This document shows, piece after piece, positions 52,856 through 61,448 of a stretch of DNA of 64,000 nt. The stretch comes from Allosediminivita pacifica (GTDB lineage Bacteria; Pseudomonadota; Alphaproteobacteria; Rhodobacterales; Rhodobacteraceae). The stretch is from assembly GCF_003054175.1 (NCBI RefSeq), contig NZ_QBKN01000002.1:218189-282188 (forward strand). Reading direction: 5' to 3'. The notes under the pieces are model-generated. The model made no database searches. It was not told the origin of the DNA and saw only the letters and a list, made by a program, of their open reading frames with translations. The position numbers and the translations under genes were made by a program. Position 1 is the stretch's first letter. Every line of letters begins with the position of its first letter.

Positions 52856-53431
52856 ATGAAGATCACCATCATCGGAGCCGGCAACATCGGTCGCGGCCTT
52901 GCCGGCGTTCTGTCCACCGCAGGTCATGACGTCGTCACCGCCGACCAGGGCGACGACCTCGCTGCCGCCGTCGAGCGGGCCGAGACAGTCATCCTCGCCA
53001 CCCCCTACGGCGCGGCGGCCTCGATCGCGGCGGCGGCGGATTTCGACGGCAAGATCGTCATCGACGTGTCGAACCCGATCACCGAGGACTTCTCGGGGCT
53101 GCAACTGGGCTTCGACACCTCGGCCGCCGAAGAGATCGCCAAGCTTTTGCCGGGGGCCAGCGTGGTCAAGGCGTTCAACACGATCTTTGCAGGCCACTAT
53201 GCCGAGGGCCTGAAGATCGAGGGCCGTGCGCTGCAGGCGCTGGTCGCCTCGGACGACGCCGCCGCCAAGGCGGCCGTGACACGGCTTGCCACCGACATCG
53301 GCCTGATGCCGATAGACGCGGGACCGCTGAAGAACGCCCGTTACCTTGAGCCGCTCGGCTTCATGAACATCCAGTTCGGTTTCGTGCTGGGCCTCGGTGG
53401 CGGTGTCGCGCCGCACTGGCTTGGCGCCTGA
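52856..53431 (+). CDS. NADPH-dependent F420-reductase-like (NPD) oxidoreductase
   Basis: A 191-aa Rossmann protein: IIGAGNIGRGLAGVLSTAGHDV at the N-terminus, VIDVSNPITEDF in the middle and VVKAFNTIFAGHY, the family hallmark of the F420:NADP reductase-like group. Rhodobacterales lack F420, so it probably uses NADP(H) with another acceptor. Ribosome-binding site AAGGAAGAG. First gene of the unit divergent from LysR; the frameshifted dioxygenase follows 60 nt later. Confidence 0.87.
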   Translation: MKITIIGAGNIGRGLAGVLSTAGHDVVTADQGDDLAAAVERAETVILATPYGAAASIAAAADFDGKIVIDVSNPITEDFSGLQLGFDTSAAEEIAKLLPGASVVKAFNTIFAGHYAEGLKIEGRALQALVASDDAAAKAAVTRLATDIGLMPIDAGPLKNARYLEPLGFMNIQFGFVLGLGGGVAPHWLGA

Positions 53432-53491
53432 GAGATCTCGTGACGGTGCAGCCGCCGTCACCCCACCTGCCGACCGATGAAAGGAATAGAC

Positions 53492-54315
53492 ATGTCCGCC
53501 AGACGCACGCTCGCCGACCTGCGCGACCGCCTTGCCCCCTCCGACCGGATGCCGCTGGTCTTTCTCGGCCACGGCAGCCCGATGAACGCCATCGAGGACA
53601 CCGCCTACAGCCGCACGTGGACGGAGTTGGGCAAGAGCCTGCCGCGGCCCAAGGCGATCCTCGTGGTCTCCGCCCACTGGATGACGCGGGGCACCACGCT
53701 GGTCGATGTCTCGGCCATGCCGAAGACGATCCACGACTTCGGCGGTTTCCCCGCCGAGCTTTACGCCAGCAGTACCCCGCCAAGGGCCAGCCCGAACTGG
53801 CGCGCGAGGTGGTGTCGATCCTTGCCAGCCACTATGCCGAGGAGGACGACAGCTGGGGGCTCGACCACGGGGCCTGGACGGTGCTGAAGTTCCTCTATCC
53901 CGGGGCCGACGTGCCGGTGTTCCAGGTCTCGATCGACATGACCCGGGGGCTGGGGCACCAGCTCGAGATCGGGCGGACGCTGTCGGAGCTGCGTGACCGG
54001 GGCGTGCTGATCCTCGGGTCCGGGAACGTGGTGCACAACCTGCGCGCCATGCAGTTCGACGGCAAGCCGCATGACTTCGCGCTGGAGTTCGACGGGCTGT
54101 TTGCCGACCGGCTGACGGACCGCGATTTCGGCGCGCTGGCCGACCGCGAGGGGCTTGGACCGCTGCTGCGGCTCGCGCACCCCTCGGTCGATCACTACAT
54201 GCCCGCGCTGACCATAGCCGGCGCATCGGACGACCGCGACGACCTGACCTTCATGACGGATGCCATCGACCTTGCCTCGGTCTCGATGCGCTCGTTCGTG
54301 TTCCACGCCCGCTGA
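53492..54315 (+). pseudogene. LigB/DODA-type extradiol ring-cleavage dioxygenase, frameshifted
   Basis: Homologous to the class III extradiol dioxygenases such as YgiD (4,5-DOPA dioxygenase). The first frame runs from ATG 53492 (AAAGGA upstream) through VFLGHGSPMNAIED, LVVSAHWMTRG and IHDFGGFPAELYA. The second frame continues QQYPAKGQPELAREVV, then WGLDHGAWTVL, GSGNVVHNLRAM and HPSVDHYMPAL to 54315. One base is missing at about 53767: TACGCCAGCAG would be in frame as TACGCCCAGCAG. All metal-ligand regions are otherwise intact, so this is either a very recent mutation or a sequencing error. Confidence 0.85.
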
Positions 54316-54326
54316 AAGGAAGAAAG

Positions 54327-55292
54327 ATGCTCGTAGACGGAAAATGGACAGAAGACTGGCAGCCCGTGCAGAAGGCCGACGAGAAGGGCCGCTTCGTGCG
54401 GCAGGTGTCAAGCTTTCGCAACTGGATCACGCCGGACGGCAGCGCCGGGCCGACCGGCGAGGGCGGTTTCGAGGCCGAGGCCGGGCGTTACCGGCTCTAC
54501 GTGGCGCTGATCTGCCCTTGGGCCTCGCGCACGCTGATCGCGCGCAAGCTCAAGGTGCTCGAGGACCTGATCCCGGTGACGGTGGTGCATCCGGTGCTGT
54601 CCGACCAGGGTTGGCAGTTCGGCGGCTATCCCGGCGCCGAGGAGGATCCGCTGTTCGGGGCGACCTACATGCACGAGCTTTATACCCGGGCCGATCCGCA
54701 TTTCACCGGCCGCGCCACGGTGCCGGTTCTGTGGGACATGAAGCGCGGCGTGATGGTGAACAACGAGAGCGCGGATATCCTGCGCATGTTCGACACCGCC
54801 TTCGAGCGGCTGGTGCCTTCGGACCTGCGGCTTTACCCCGATGATCTTGCCGAGGAGATTGAGGCGCTGAACCCGGTGATCTACGACCGGCTGAACAACG
54901 GCGTCTACAAGGCCGGGTTCGCCAGCACGCAGGAGGCCTACGACGAGGCCGTGGCGGGTGTCTTCGAGACGCTCGACATGCTGGAGGCGCGGCTGACGGG
55001 GGATTACCTGTTCGGGGACCGCCTGACCGAGACGGATATCCGCACCTTCGTCACGCTGATCCGCTTCGATGCCGCCTACCACGGGCTCTTCAAGACGAAC
55101 CTGCGTCAGATTGCGGATTACCCGCGGCTGTCGGCCTACATGGCGCGTATCCTGAACCTGCCCGGCGTGCGCGAGACGGTGAACCTGGATCACATCACGC
55201 GGGGCTACTATTCCATCAAAGCCCTCAACCCGGCACGTATACAGCCCGTGGGGCCGGCGCATATCGACCGCCTGTTGAAGCAGACGCAATAG
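54327..55292 (+). CDS. Glutathionyl-hydroquinone reductase (Xi-class GST, YqjG/ECM4 family)
   Basis: A 321-aa glutathione transferase that removes glutathione from glutathionyl-hydroquinones. The catalytic Cys63 lies in LICPWASRTL, the same number as in E. coli YqjG. LPNI-type cis-Pro region appears as ATVPVLWD, and the C-terminal helical domain has FGDRLTETDIRTFVTLIRFD. AAAGGAAGAAAG precedes the ATG, 11 nt after the dioxygenase stop. Its grouping with an extradiol dioxygenase and an NADP reductase suggests aromatic or quinone detoxification. Confidence 0.93.
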   Translation: MLVDGKWTEDWQPVQKADEKGRFVRQVSSFRNWITPDGSAGPTGEGGFEAEAGRYRLYVALICPWASRTLIARKLKVLEDLIPVTVVHPVLSDQGWQFGGYPGAEEDPLFGATYMHELYTRADPHFTGRATVPVLWDMKRGVMVNNESADILRMFDTAFERLVPSDLRLYPDDLAEEIEALNPVIYDRLNNGVYKAGFASTQEAYDEAVAGVFETLDMLEARLTGDYLFGDRLTETDIRTFVTLIRFDAAYHGLFKTNLRQIADYPRLSAYMARILNLPGVRETVNLDHITRGYYSIKALNPARIQPVGPAHIDRLLKQTQ

Positions 55293-55313
55293 AGCAGCGC
55301 GCGGGCGCGACGC

Positions 55314-56237
55314 TCATTCAGCTTCGGTGGCGGCAACCGCTCTTGCCGCCATTTCAAGCGCGGCGTCGCGGCTCGCCGCAACCGCGATAAAGCGGGCGTT
55401 GTGACAGAACTTCGCCCCTGTGACGCCACTGGCCTCTTCGAGCGCGGCATCCGTGAGGCCGGCCCAGGCTTCGGGCAGGTCAGCGCGGTTTTCGAAGGTA
55501 TCGCCACTCCTGCGGATCGTGGTCAACACCCAGTCGCCGTTGCGCGGATGAACGACGAAGAGGAGGTGGTCCGCACCGGCCTTCTCGACGGCGGAGCGGA
55601 AGGGCATCCCCTGGGGAAGCTCGAGGATCTTGCTCTCGCCCGCCGCCTCGATGGCCTGATCCACCATGCCCTGCGCGCGGCGTTTCGACATCCGGCCCTT
55701 CACCGCCGCCTCGACAAGGGCACGCGCGACGCCAAGGGCTTTTGAGAAAGCGACATCCTCTGCGCCGGGATCGGTCTCGTCGAAGGCGGGCTTTAGGCTT
55801 TCCAGCAGAACCGGAAGCGTCATGCCGGCCAGCGGCCCGGCGGCCGAAGGTTCGAGCGCACCGTTGTCGACCAGATCGATGGGCAGGACAAAGCCGCGGT
55901 CAAAGCTCTGATGCAGGTCGTCCAGCTGTTCTTCCGGCGCCCTGAGCGCACGCAGATACTCCCGACCGAAGTGTTTCCAGATCAGCCCGAAGGAGGAGTA
56001 GGGTTGATCATCGTCGCGCAACGGGCCTGGCCGTTGATGATGGTCGAACACTCCGGCCTCGGGATCATAGTCGCGGCCGACATCATAGATCAGCTTACCC
56101 TCGCCCGGCGCGATCCACGCGGCATCACGGGTCCGTACTAACTGGGCCTCCGGAAAGAGCTGCGTCAAGACGACCGAGGAAAGAAGTTCATCCGCGTGAA
56201 AGCCCCCTGAGTGGGTGACGAGGTGGGAGATGATCAT
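55314..56237 (-). CDS. MYG1-family (UPF0160) protein
   Basis: A 307-aa DHH-like phosphoesterase of the MYG1 family, in eukaryotes a 3'-5' RNA exonuclease. THSGGFHADELLS at the N-terminus and YDVGRDYDPEAGVFDHHQ supply the His/Asp metal ligands. Length is normal for bacterial members. I chose ATG 56237; the longer ORF to 56318 lacks family sequence. Bacterial function is not established. Converges on the GHR gene. Confidence 0.9.
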   Translation of the reverse strand: MIISHLVTHSGGFHADELLSSVVLTQLFPEAQLVRTRDAAWIAPGEGKLIYDVGRDYDPEAGVFDHHQRPGPLRDDDQPYSSFGLIWKHFGREYLRALRAPEEQLDDLHQSFDRGFVLPIDLVDNGALEPSAAGPLAGMTLPVLLESLKPAFDETDPGAEDVAFSKALGVARALVEAAVKGRMSKRRAQGMVDQAIEAAGESKILELPQGMPFRSAVEKAGADHLLFVVHPRNGDWVLTTIRRSGDTFENRADLPEAWAGLTDAALEEASGVTGAKFCHNARFIAVAASRDAALEMAARAVAATEAE

Positions 56238-56427
56238 GAATACTGCTCGCGCTGGTCTGGTATGCAAAGGGCCCGCGGATACCGAATGCCGCGTCGGGCG
56301 AAGTGAAGCGCCTAGCATGCCGAGCCGGATCTTGCGAGCCGCCTAATCCGCTTCAAAGCTCGGCAAGAGCGGGCAGTCTCTCGGTGGGATGAGGCAGCCA
56401 TCTTTCTGCCTTCGCACCGGTCAGCCC

Positions 56428-57480
56428 TCAATGCCCGCCTCTCAGCCGCCCGACGATGCCAGTGGGAAAGAAGTAAACGCTCAGGATGAAGAGGACGCCG
56501 AGCCACAGCAGCCAGCGGTCGGGATCCAGCAGGCGCGACAGCAGCGGCAGAGCCTCGGTCGCCTCGGCGGCGCTTCCCATGAGGTCCTGCAAGTAGGTCT
56601 GGGCCAGCACCATGAGAGTGGCGCCGATTGCCGCGCCCCACATGGTGCCCATGCCGCCGATCACGACAATCAGCAGCAGGTCCAGCATGATCTCAAAGCT
56701 CAGGGTGGTGTCCGGACCGACGTAGCGCAGCCAGAGCGCAAACAAGCTGCCCGCCATGGCGGCCACCGCGGCCGAAATGCAGGTTGCGACCGTCCGGTAG
56801 CGGACCACGCGGTAGCCGATGGCCTCGGCGCGGAAGTCGTTTTCGCGGATCGCCTGGAGGACGCGGCCGAAGGGCGAGTTCACGATCCGAAGCAGCAGCA
56901 GGAAGAGCGCGAGCGACATGAAGAAGATCAGGTAGTAGTTCAGGATCTTGCCGGTAATGCTCACCCCCATGAATACGCCCATCCGGTTGGCGGGGCCGAG
57001 CGCGCGGGGAATCTGGAAGGTGAAGCCGTCCTCGCCGCCGGTGATCTGCGACAGCTGGCTGACCAGCACCGCGACGGCGGAGGCCACGGCGAGGGTGATC
57101 ATGGCGAAGAAGATCGCGCGGACCCGAAGCGAGAAGAGCGCGATGACGAAGGCGAAGGCGGCGGCGAGCGCCGCACCCGCGAGCGAGCCGACGATCAGCG
57201 CCCCGAAGCCGCGTCCCATCTGCTGCGAGGCAAGGCCCACGCCGTAGGCCCCCATGCCGAAGAACATGGTGTGGGCGAAGCTCACCACGCCGGTGTAGCC
57301 CAGCAGCAGGTCGTAGCTTGCCGCCAGCAGGATGAAGACCGAGATCCGCGCCGCCGTTTCCAGCGACCGCACGCCAGGGAACAGGAAGGGGGCAAACAGC
57401 AGCCCGAGGAAGATCGCCAGGAGGATGAGGGTCAGCACGCGCGACCGCGGCCGGTCGCCGGAGATGAGGGTCATCAGCAT
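56428..57480 (-). CDS. Branched-chain-amino-acid-type ABC transporter permease (LivM-like)
   Basis: A 350-aa inner-membrane permease with about ten helices. The family signature GGMGTMWGAAIGATLMV is present, and the segment FRAEAIGYRVVRYRTVAT is the EAA-like loop. It pairs with the LivH-like permease encoded just upstream (4-nt gap). Last gene of the operon. Confidence 0.92.
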   Translation of the reverse strand: MLMTLISGDRPRSRVLTLILLAIFLGLLFAPFLFPGVRSLETAARISVFILLAASYDLLLGYTGVVSFAHTMFFGMGAYGVGLASQQMGRGFGALIVGSLAGAALAAAFAFVIALFSLRVRAIFFAMITLAVASAVAVLVSQLSQITGGEDGFTFQIPRALGPANRMGVFMGVSITGKILNYYLIFFMSLALFLLLLRIVNSPFGRVLQAIRENDFRAEAIGYRVVRYRTVATCISAAVAAMAGSLFALWLRYVGPDTTLSFEIMLDLLLIVVIGGMGTMWGAAIGATLMVLAQTYLQDLMGSAAEATEALPLLSRLLDPDRWLLWLGVLFILSVYFFPTGIVGRLRGGH

Positions 57481-57484
57481 GGGA

Positions 57485-58516
57485 TCACTTCGCCTTCACG
57501 ACGGGCTTCATGCCCTGGGGCCGCCACATCAGGATCGCGGTCATCAGGCCGATGTTGGAGATCAGCGCCAGCTTGGGTTCTAGGAAGGCGATGTAGTTCT
57601 GCAGCAGGCCCACCATGAGCGCACCGATGAAGGCGCCCTCGACCGAGCCGAGCCCGCCGATGATGACCACGATGAAGACGAGGATCATCATCTCCTCGCC
57701 CATGCCGGCCGTGATGACCTCTTGGTAGAGCCCCCACATGACGCCGCCGAGGCCCGCGAGCGCGGAACCTGCGATGAAGACGCCCACGAAGACGAGGCGC
57801 AGCCGGTAGCCCAGTGCCTCGACCATCTCGCCGTTTTCGACGCCCGCGCGCACGATGAGGCCGATCTTGGTGCGACGGAAAACCATGCGCATCGCGATGA
57901 AAAGCACGAGGCCGATGGCCACGGCCAGCAAGCGGTACTTTTCGAGCGCGGCACCCCAGAAAGTCACGGCGCCCTTGAGCGTTTCGGGCCGGGCAAAGAA
58001 GATCTCGTCGGGGCCCCATATCACGTGGATGAGCTGCTCGATGACGATCAAGCCGCCGACGGTGACAAGGATCTGCTTGAGGTGCGCGCCGTAGACGGGT
58101 TTCACGATGACCCTCTCGAAGGCCCAGCCCAGAAGGCCGGTGACTACCATGGCGGCAAGGACGGCCAGAAGCACCACGCAGAGGTTCAGCACCAGCGAGG
58201 GCGCCTGCGCCCATTGCGATAGGCCCAGCACCACGCTGATGCCGACGAAGGCCCCGACCGAGATGAAGGCGCCGTGGCCGAAGTTGATGACGTCCATCAG
58301 GCCGAAGACCAGCGTCAGCCCCGAAGCCATGATGAAGATCATCATGCCCATGGCGAGCCCAGAGACGGTCAGCGTGAGCCAGCTCGACGGATTGCCGATG
58401 GCTAGAAAGCCGAGCACCAGCAGGATCGGCACAAGAAGCACCGGCATGGCCTGCGCCATGCGGTCGACAATCGTGATACCGGCCATGGTGGGACGGTGAT
58501 CGGGCGCGTCGGTCAT
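57485..58516 (-). CDS. Branched-chain-amino-acid-type ABC transporter permease (LivH-like)
   Basis: A 343-aa permease with eight or more helices. NFGHGAFISVGAF near residue 80 and GGLGSVEGAFIGALMVG near the C-terminus are LivH signatures. The start overlaps the ATPase gene stop by 4 nt. An N-terminal extension of about 25 hydrophilic residues is present. Confidence 0.92.
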   Translation of the reverse strand: MTDAPDHRPTMAGITIVDRMAQAMPVLLVPILLVLGFLAIGNPSSWLTLTVSGLAMGMMIFIMASGLTLVFGLMDVINFGHGAFISVGAFVGISVVLGLSQWAQAPSLVLNLCVVLLAVLAAMVVTGLLGWAFERVIVKPVYGAHLKQILVTVGGLIVIEQLIHVIWGPDEIFFARPETLKGAVTFWGAALEKYRLLAVAIGLVLFIAMRMVFRRTKIGLIVRAGVENGEMVEALGYRLRLVFVGVFIAGSALAGLGGVMWGLYQEVITAGMGEEMMILVFIVVIIGGLGSVEGAFIGALMVGLLQNYIAFLEPKLALISNIGLMTAILMWRPQGMKPVVKAK

Positions 58517-59235
58517 GTCGCCTCCATGCTCAGGCCCATCAGGCGTTCCTGGAGGCCCGCGTCGGTTGCCAGCTCAGACATCGGGCCGGTCCAGACGATG
58601 CGCCCGTCGTCCATGACGGCGGCATGATCGCCCAGCGCCTTGGCCACGGCGAAGTTCTGTTCCACCAGCAGGATCGAAGCGCCCTGCGTCTTCAGCTCGC
58701 GAAGGGCGCCCGCCATGGTCGAGACGATCGCCGGGGCGAGGCCCTTGGTCGGCTCGTCAATGAGATAGAGCCTACGCTCCTCGGCCATGGCGCGCGCGAT
58801 TGAGAGCATCTGCTTCTGCCCGCCCGAAAGCGTCCCCGCGGGCGATTTCCAGAAGGTGCGCAACGGCGGAAAGGCCCCGAAGATCCAGTCTCGGCGCGCA
58901 GGAACGAGCGGCCCCGAGACGGCGGCGAGGGTCATGTTCTCCTCGACCGTCAGGTCCGAGAAGATGCCCATGTCCTCGGGGACGTAGCCGATGCCCATGC
59001 GGGCGCGGTCGGCGGTCTTCGTCGCGGTGACATCCTCACCGTCGAAGAGAATGCGACCGGCGCGGGTACCCCAGTGGCCGATCGCGGTGCGCAGGGTCGT
59101 GGTCTTGCCGACCCCGTTGCGCCCCAGCAGCATGGTCACCGCGCCGCGCGGCACCTCGAGGTCGACACCCTGGAGGATGTGGTACTGGGCGATGTCGGTG
59201 TGGACGCCCTCGAGCCGCAGGATCGGATCAGACAT
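58513..59235 (-). CDS. Branched-chain-amino-acid-type ABC transporter ATPase (LivF-like)
   Basis: A 240-aa ATPase. Walker A GRNGVGKTT, signature LSGGQKQ and Walker B LYLIDEPTKGL; the GVGKTTTLRT form is LivF-typical. ATG 59235 lies 8 nt inside the LivG-like gene, showing coupling; an extended ORF upstream is spurious. Confidence 0.93.
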   Translation of the reverse strand: MSDPILRLEGVHTDIAQYHILQGVDLEVPRGAVTMLLGRNGVGKTTTLRTAIGHWGTRAGRILFDGEDVTATKTADRARMGIGYVPEDMGIFSDLTVEENMTLAAVSGPLVPARRDWIFGAFPPLRTFWKSPAGTLSGGQKQMLSIARAMAEERRLYLIDEPTKGLAPAIVSTMAGALRELKTQGASILLVEQNFAVAKALGDHAAVMDDGRIVWTGPMSELATDAGLQERLMGLSMEAT

Positions 59236-59989
59236 CGGCAAGCTCCTTGCCCATGTAGGCCTCCTGCACGACGTCCGAGGCGATGACGTCTGCGGGATCG
59301 CCGTCCGCCACCAGCGCACCGTTGTGCAGCACGATGATGCGGTCGGCGAGCGTGCGGATCACGTCCATCTTGTGCTCGACCAGCAGGATGGTGCGGTCGG
59401 TATCGGCCTTCAGCTCGGCAATGAGATCCAGGACCACGGGCGCCTCGTCGGCGCTCATGCCCGCCGTGGGTTCGTCGAACATGTAGACCTTGGGATCGAG
59501 CGCGATCAGCATGGCGACCTCCAGCTTGCGCTGGTTGCCGTGGCTGAGTTCGCGGACAGGCTGGTCGCGAACGCCGTCGAGGCGGACGCGTTCGAGGACC
59601 GACATGGCCTCGGTCGTCAGGGCTGTGTGGCTGGCGGCCATGGAGAAGAGCGCACGTGACACCGGCCGGTGCGCCTGTATCGCGAGGCGGACGTTTTCGA
59701 GCACGGTCAGACCGGGAAAGAGGTTCGTCAGCTGAAAGGCTCGACCAAGCCCGCGCCGACAGCGGTCCGAGGGCGAAAGTCGGCCGATGTCCTCTCCCAT
59801 GAGCTGCACGGTGCCGGACGTGGCGGGGATCTGCCCCGAGATGAGATTGAAATAGGTGGTCTTGCCGGCCCCGTTCGGGCCGACGATCGCGGTCAGCTCG
59901 CCGGCACGGAAGGTGCAACTGACGCCATCGACGGCCACATGGCCGCCGAAGCGCACGGTCAGGTCCGTCGTCTGAAGAAGGTCGGTCAT
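59228..59989 (-). CDS. Branched-chain-amino-acid-type ABC transporter ATPase (LivG-like)
   Basis: A 253-aa ATPase with Walker A GPNGAGKTT, the LivG insert GRAFQLTNLFPGLTVLENV, signature variant ELSHGNQRKLEVAM and Walker B VYMFDEPTAGM. The signature SHGNQ in place of SGGQ is seen in many LivG-type urea or amino acid ATPases. Start chosen at ATG 59989 after GGGGGC. It is separated from the substrate-binding gene by 88 bp with a hairpin. Confidence 0.92.
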   Translation of the reverse strand: MTDLLQTTDLTVRFGGHVAVDGVSCTFRAGELTAIVGPNGAGKTTYFNLISGQIPATSGTVQLMGEDIGRLSPSDRCRRGLGRAFQLTNLFPGLTVLENVRLAIQAHRPVSRALFSMAASHTALTTEAMSVLERVRLDGVRDQPVRELSHGNQRKLEVAMLIALDPKVYMFDEPTAGMSADEAPVVLDLIAELKADTDRTILLVEHKMDVIRTLADRIIVLHNGALVADGDPADVIASDVVQEAYMGKELADV

Positions 59990-60045
59990 GGGCCCCCGTG
60001 GACTCGCGGTCGAAGGAAGGAGGTGGGAAAGCTGGCACGGGCGGC

Positions 60046-60064
60046 GGGACCGGTCACCGGCCCC
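60046..60064 (-). promoter_or_regulatory. Stem-loop between the binding-protein and ATPase genes
   Basis: On the minus strand GGGGCCGG-TGA-CCGGTCCC (8 bp, one G-U) without a T run. Such hairpins often stabilise the upstream binding-protein message or partly terminate transcription, giving excess binding protein. Confidence 0.45.
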
Positions 60065-60077
60065 ACCGTCCCGCGGC

Positions 60078-61259
60078 TCAGTTCCGGATGGGGATATCCA
60101 TGTCGTCAATGCCCAGCTCACGCACGAGGACCGGAACACCGTAGTCCCTTCCCTCCTGCACCTCGGTGCGGAAGTGGTACATGGACTGCAGGGCCTGATG
60201 ATCCTCGGGGCGGAAGCGCATGGTGCCCTTCGGCGTCTCCCACTCCATGCCTTCCATGGCCTCGATCAGAGCCTCGGTATCCTCGGCCCCGCCGGCCTTG
60301 CGGATCGCTTCAACCACGGCGATGCCCGCCGCCATGCCGCCAGCCGTGAAGAAGTCCGGCGGGCTGTCGTAGCGCTCCTGGTGCTGGGTCACGAGCCAGT
60401 CGTTCACTTCGTTGTCCGGGATCTCGTAGTAGTAGTAGGTCGCCCCTTCGAGCCCCGGCAGCTCCTTGTAGGCCGTCAGCGCGGCAAGGATGTTGCCCCC
60501 GGTCGCGATCTCTATGCCGAAGCGCGACGGGTCCATGGCGTTGATCTTGCCCATGGGGTTGCCGCCGCCAGCCCAGATGATGAAGAGCTTCTTCTCGCCC
60601 TTGACACCCTCCATCGCGTTGAAGATGCGTTCCGCCGCGGCGGTGAAGTCGGTGGTGTCGGTGGGCACGTATTCCTCGTGCGCCAGCGTCGCGCCCGTGC
60701 CTTCCAGCGCCTCCTTGAAGGCGGCCACACCATCGCGACCGAAGGCATAGTCCTGTGCGAGCGTGGCGATGGTCACCCCCTCGCCCCCGAGGGCCACGGC
60801 ATTCGAGATCGCATCCTGCGAAGAGTTGCGCCCGGTACGGAAGATGTAGCGGTTCCAGGATTCGCCCGTGATCGAGTCCGCGACGGCGGGCTCGACGATC
60901 AGAAGGCGTTCATATTCCTGAGCGACCGGCAGCATGGCCAGCGCCACGCCGGAACTCACCGGCCCGACGGCGATCTGCGCGCCGTCGTCGCCGTAGGCCT
61001 CGGCCAGAACGGCCCGGGCAGTCGCCGGATCGAGCTGCGTGTCCTTTTCGATGACGGTGACCGGCTCTCCGTCAATCTCCATCGTTCCGTCGGTCGCGTA
61101 TTCGAGGCCGAGCATCAGGCCGATGTGGCTCTGCTCGGCATAGGCTTCGAGCGCACCGGTCTTGCCATAGACATGGGCGATGGTGATGTCCGCCAGCGCA
61201 GCAGTGCCCGTGAGGGCGAACGCGGCAACCGCGGCCCCCAGAATTTTCGTGGTCGACAT
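60078..61259 (-). CDS. Branched-chain-amino-acid-type ABC transporter substrate-binding protein (LivK-like)
   Basis: A 393-aa periplasmic binding protein with a signal peptide (about 1-23, ALA-D). ITIAHVYGKTGALEAYA begins the mature domain; GPVSSGVALAMLPVAQEY and RTGRNSSQDA lie in the ligand cleft. Type I periplasmic-binding fold. The ligand may be an amino acid, an amide or an aromatic acid. GGGAGGA precedes the ATG. First gene of the operon. Confidence 0.93.
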   Translation of the reverse strand: MSTTKILGAAVAAFALTGTAALADITIAHVYGKTGALEAYAEQSHIGLMLGLEYATDGTMEIDGEPVTVIEKDTQLDPATARAVLAEAYGDDGAQIAVGPVSSGVALAMLPVAQEYERLLIVEPAVADSITGESWNRYIFRTGRNSSQDAISNAVALGGEGVTIATLAQDYAFGRDGVAAFKEALEGTGATLAHEEYVPTDTTDFTAAAERIFNAMEGVKGEKKLFIIWAGGGNPMGKINAMDPSRFGIEIATGGNILAALTAYKELPGLEGATYYYYEIPDNEVNDWLVTQHQERYDSPPDFFTAGGMAAGIAVVEAIRKAGGAEDTEALIEAMEGMEWETPKGTMRFRPEDHQALQSMYHFRTEVQEGRDYGVPVLVRELGIDDMDIPIRN

Positions 61260-61448
61260 GCCAGTTTTCCTCCCTGGTCCCTGGGCCGATCATGACATGC
61301 GAAGCAATGTTCCTGTCAAGTTCGACCGGTGCAAATATCGAGCGGTCTCCAGACGCACCGCGCGAAGCGTCACCTTAAGATTTTCCATGCAGGCTTGCGC
61401 GGTGAAGGTTGCCTACGACAGGCGACCGGTTCTGCCTTTTTTGGAAGA

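Noticed and set aside
53440..53770. Upstream part of the second dioxygenase frame as a genuine N-terminus
   Set aside because: Arg/Pro-rich shadow; the real N-terminus is in the other frame, consistent with a one-base deletion.
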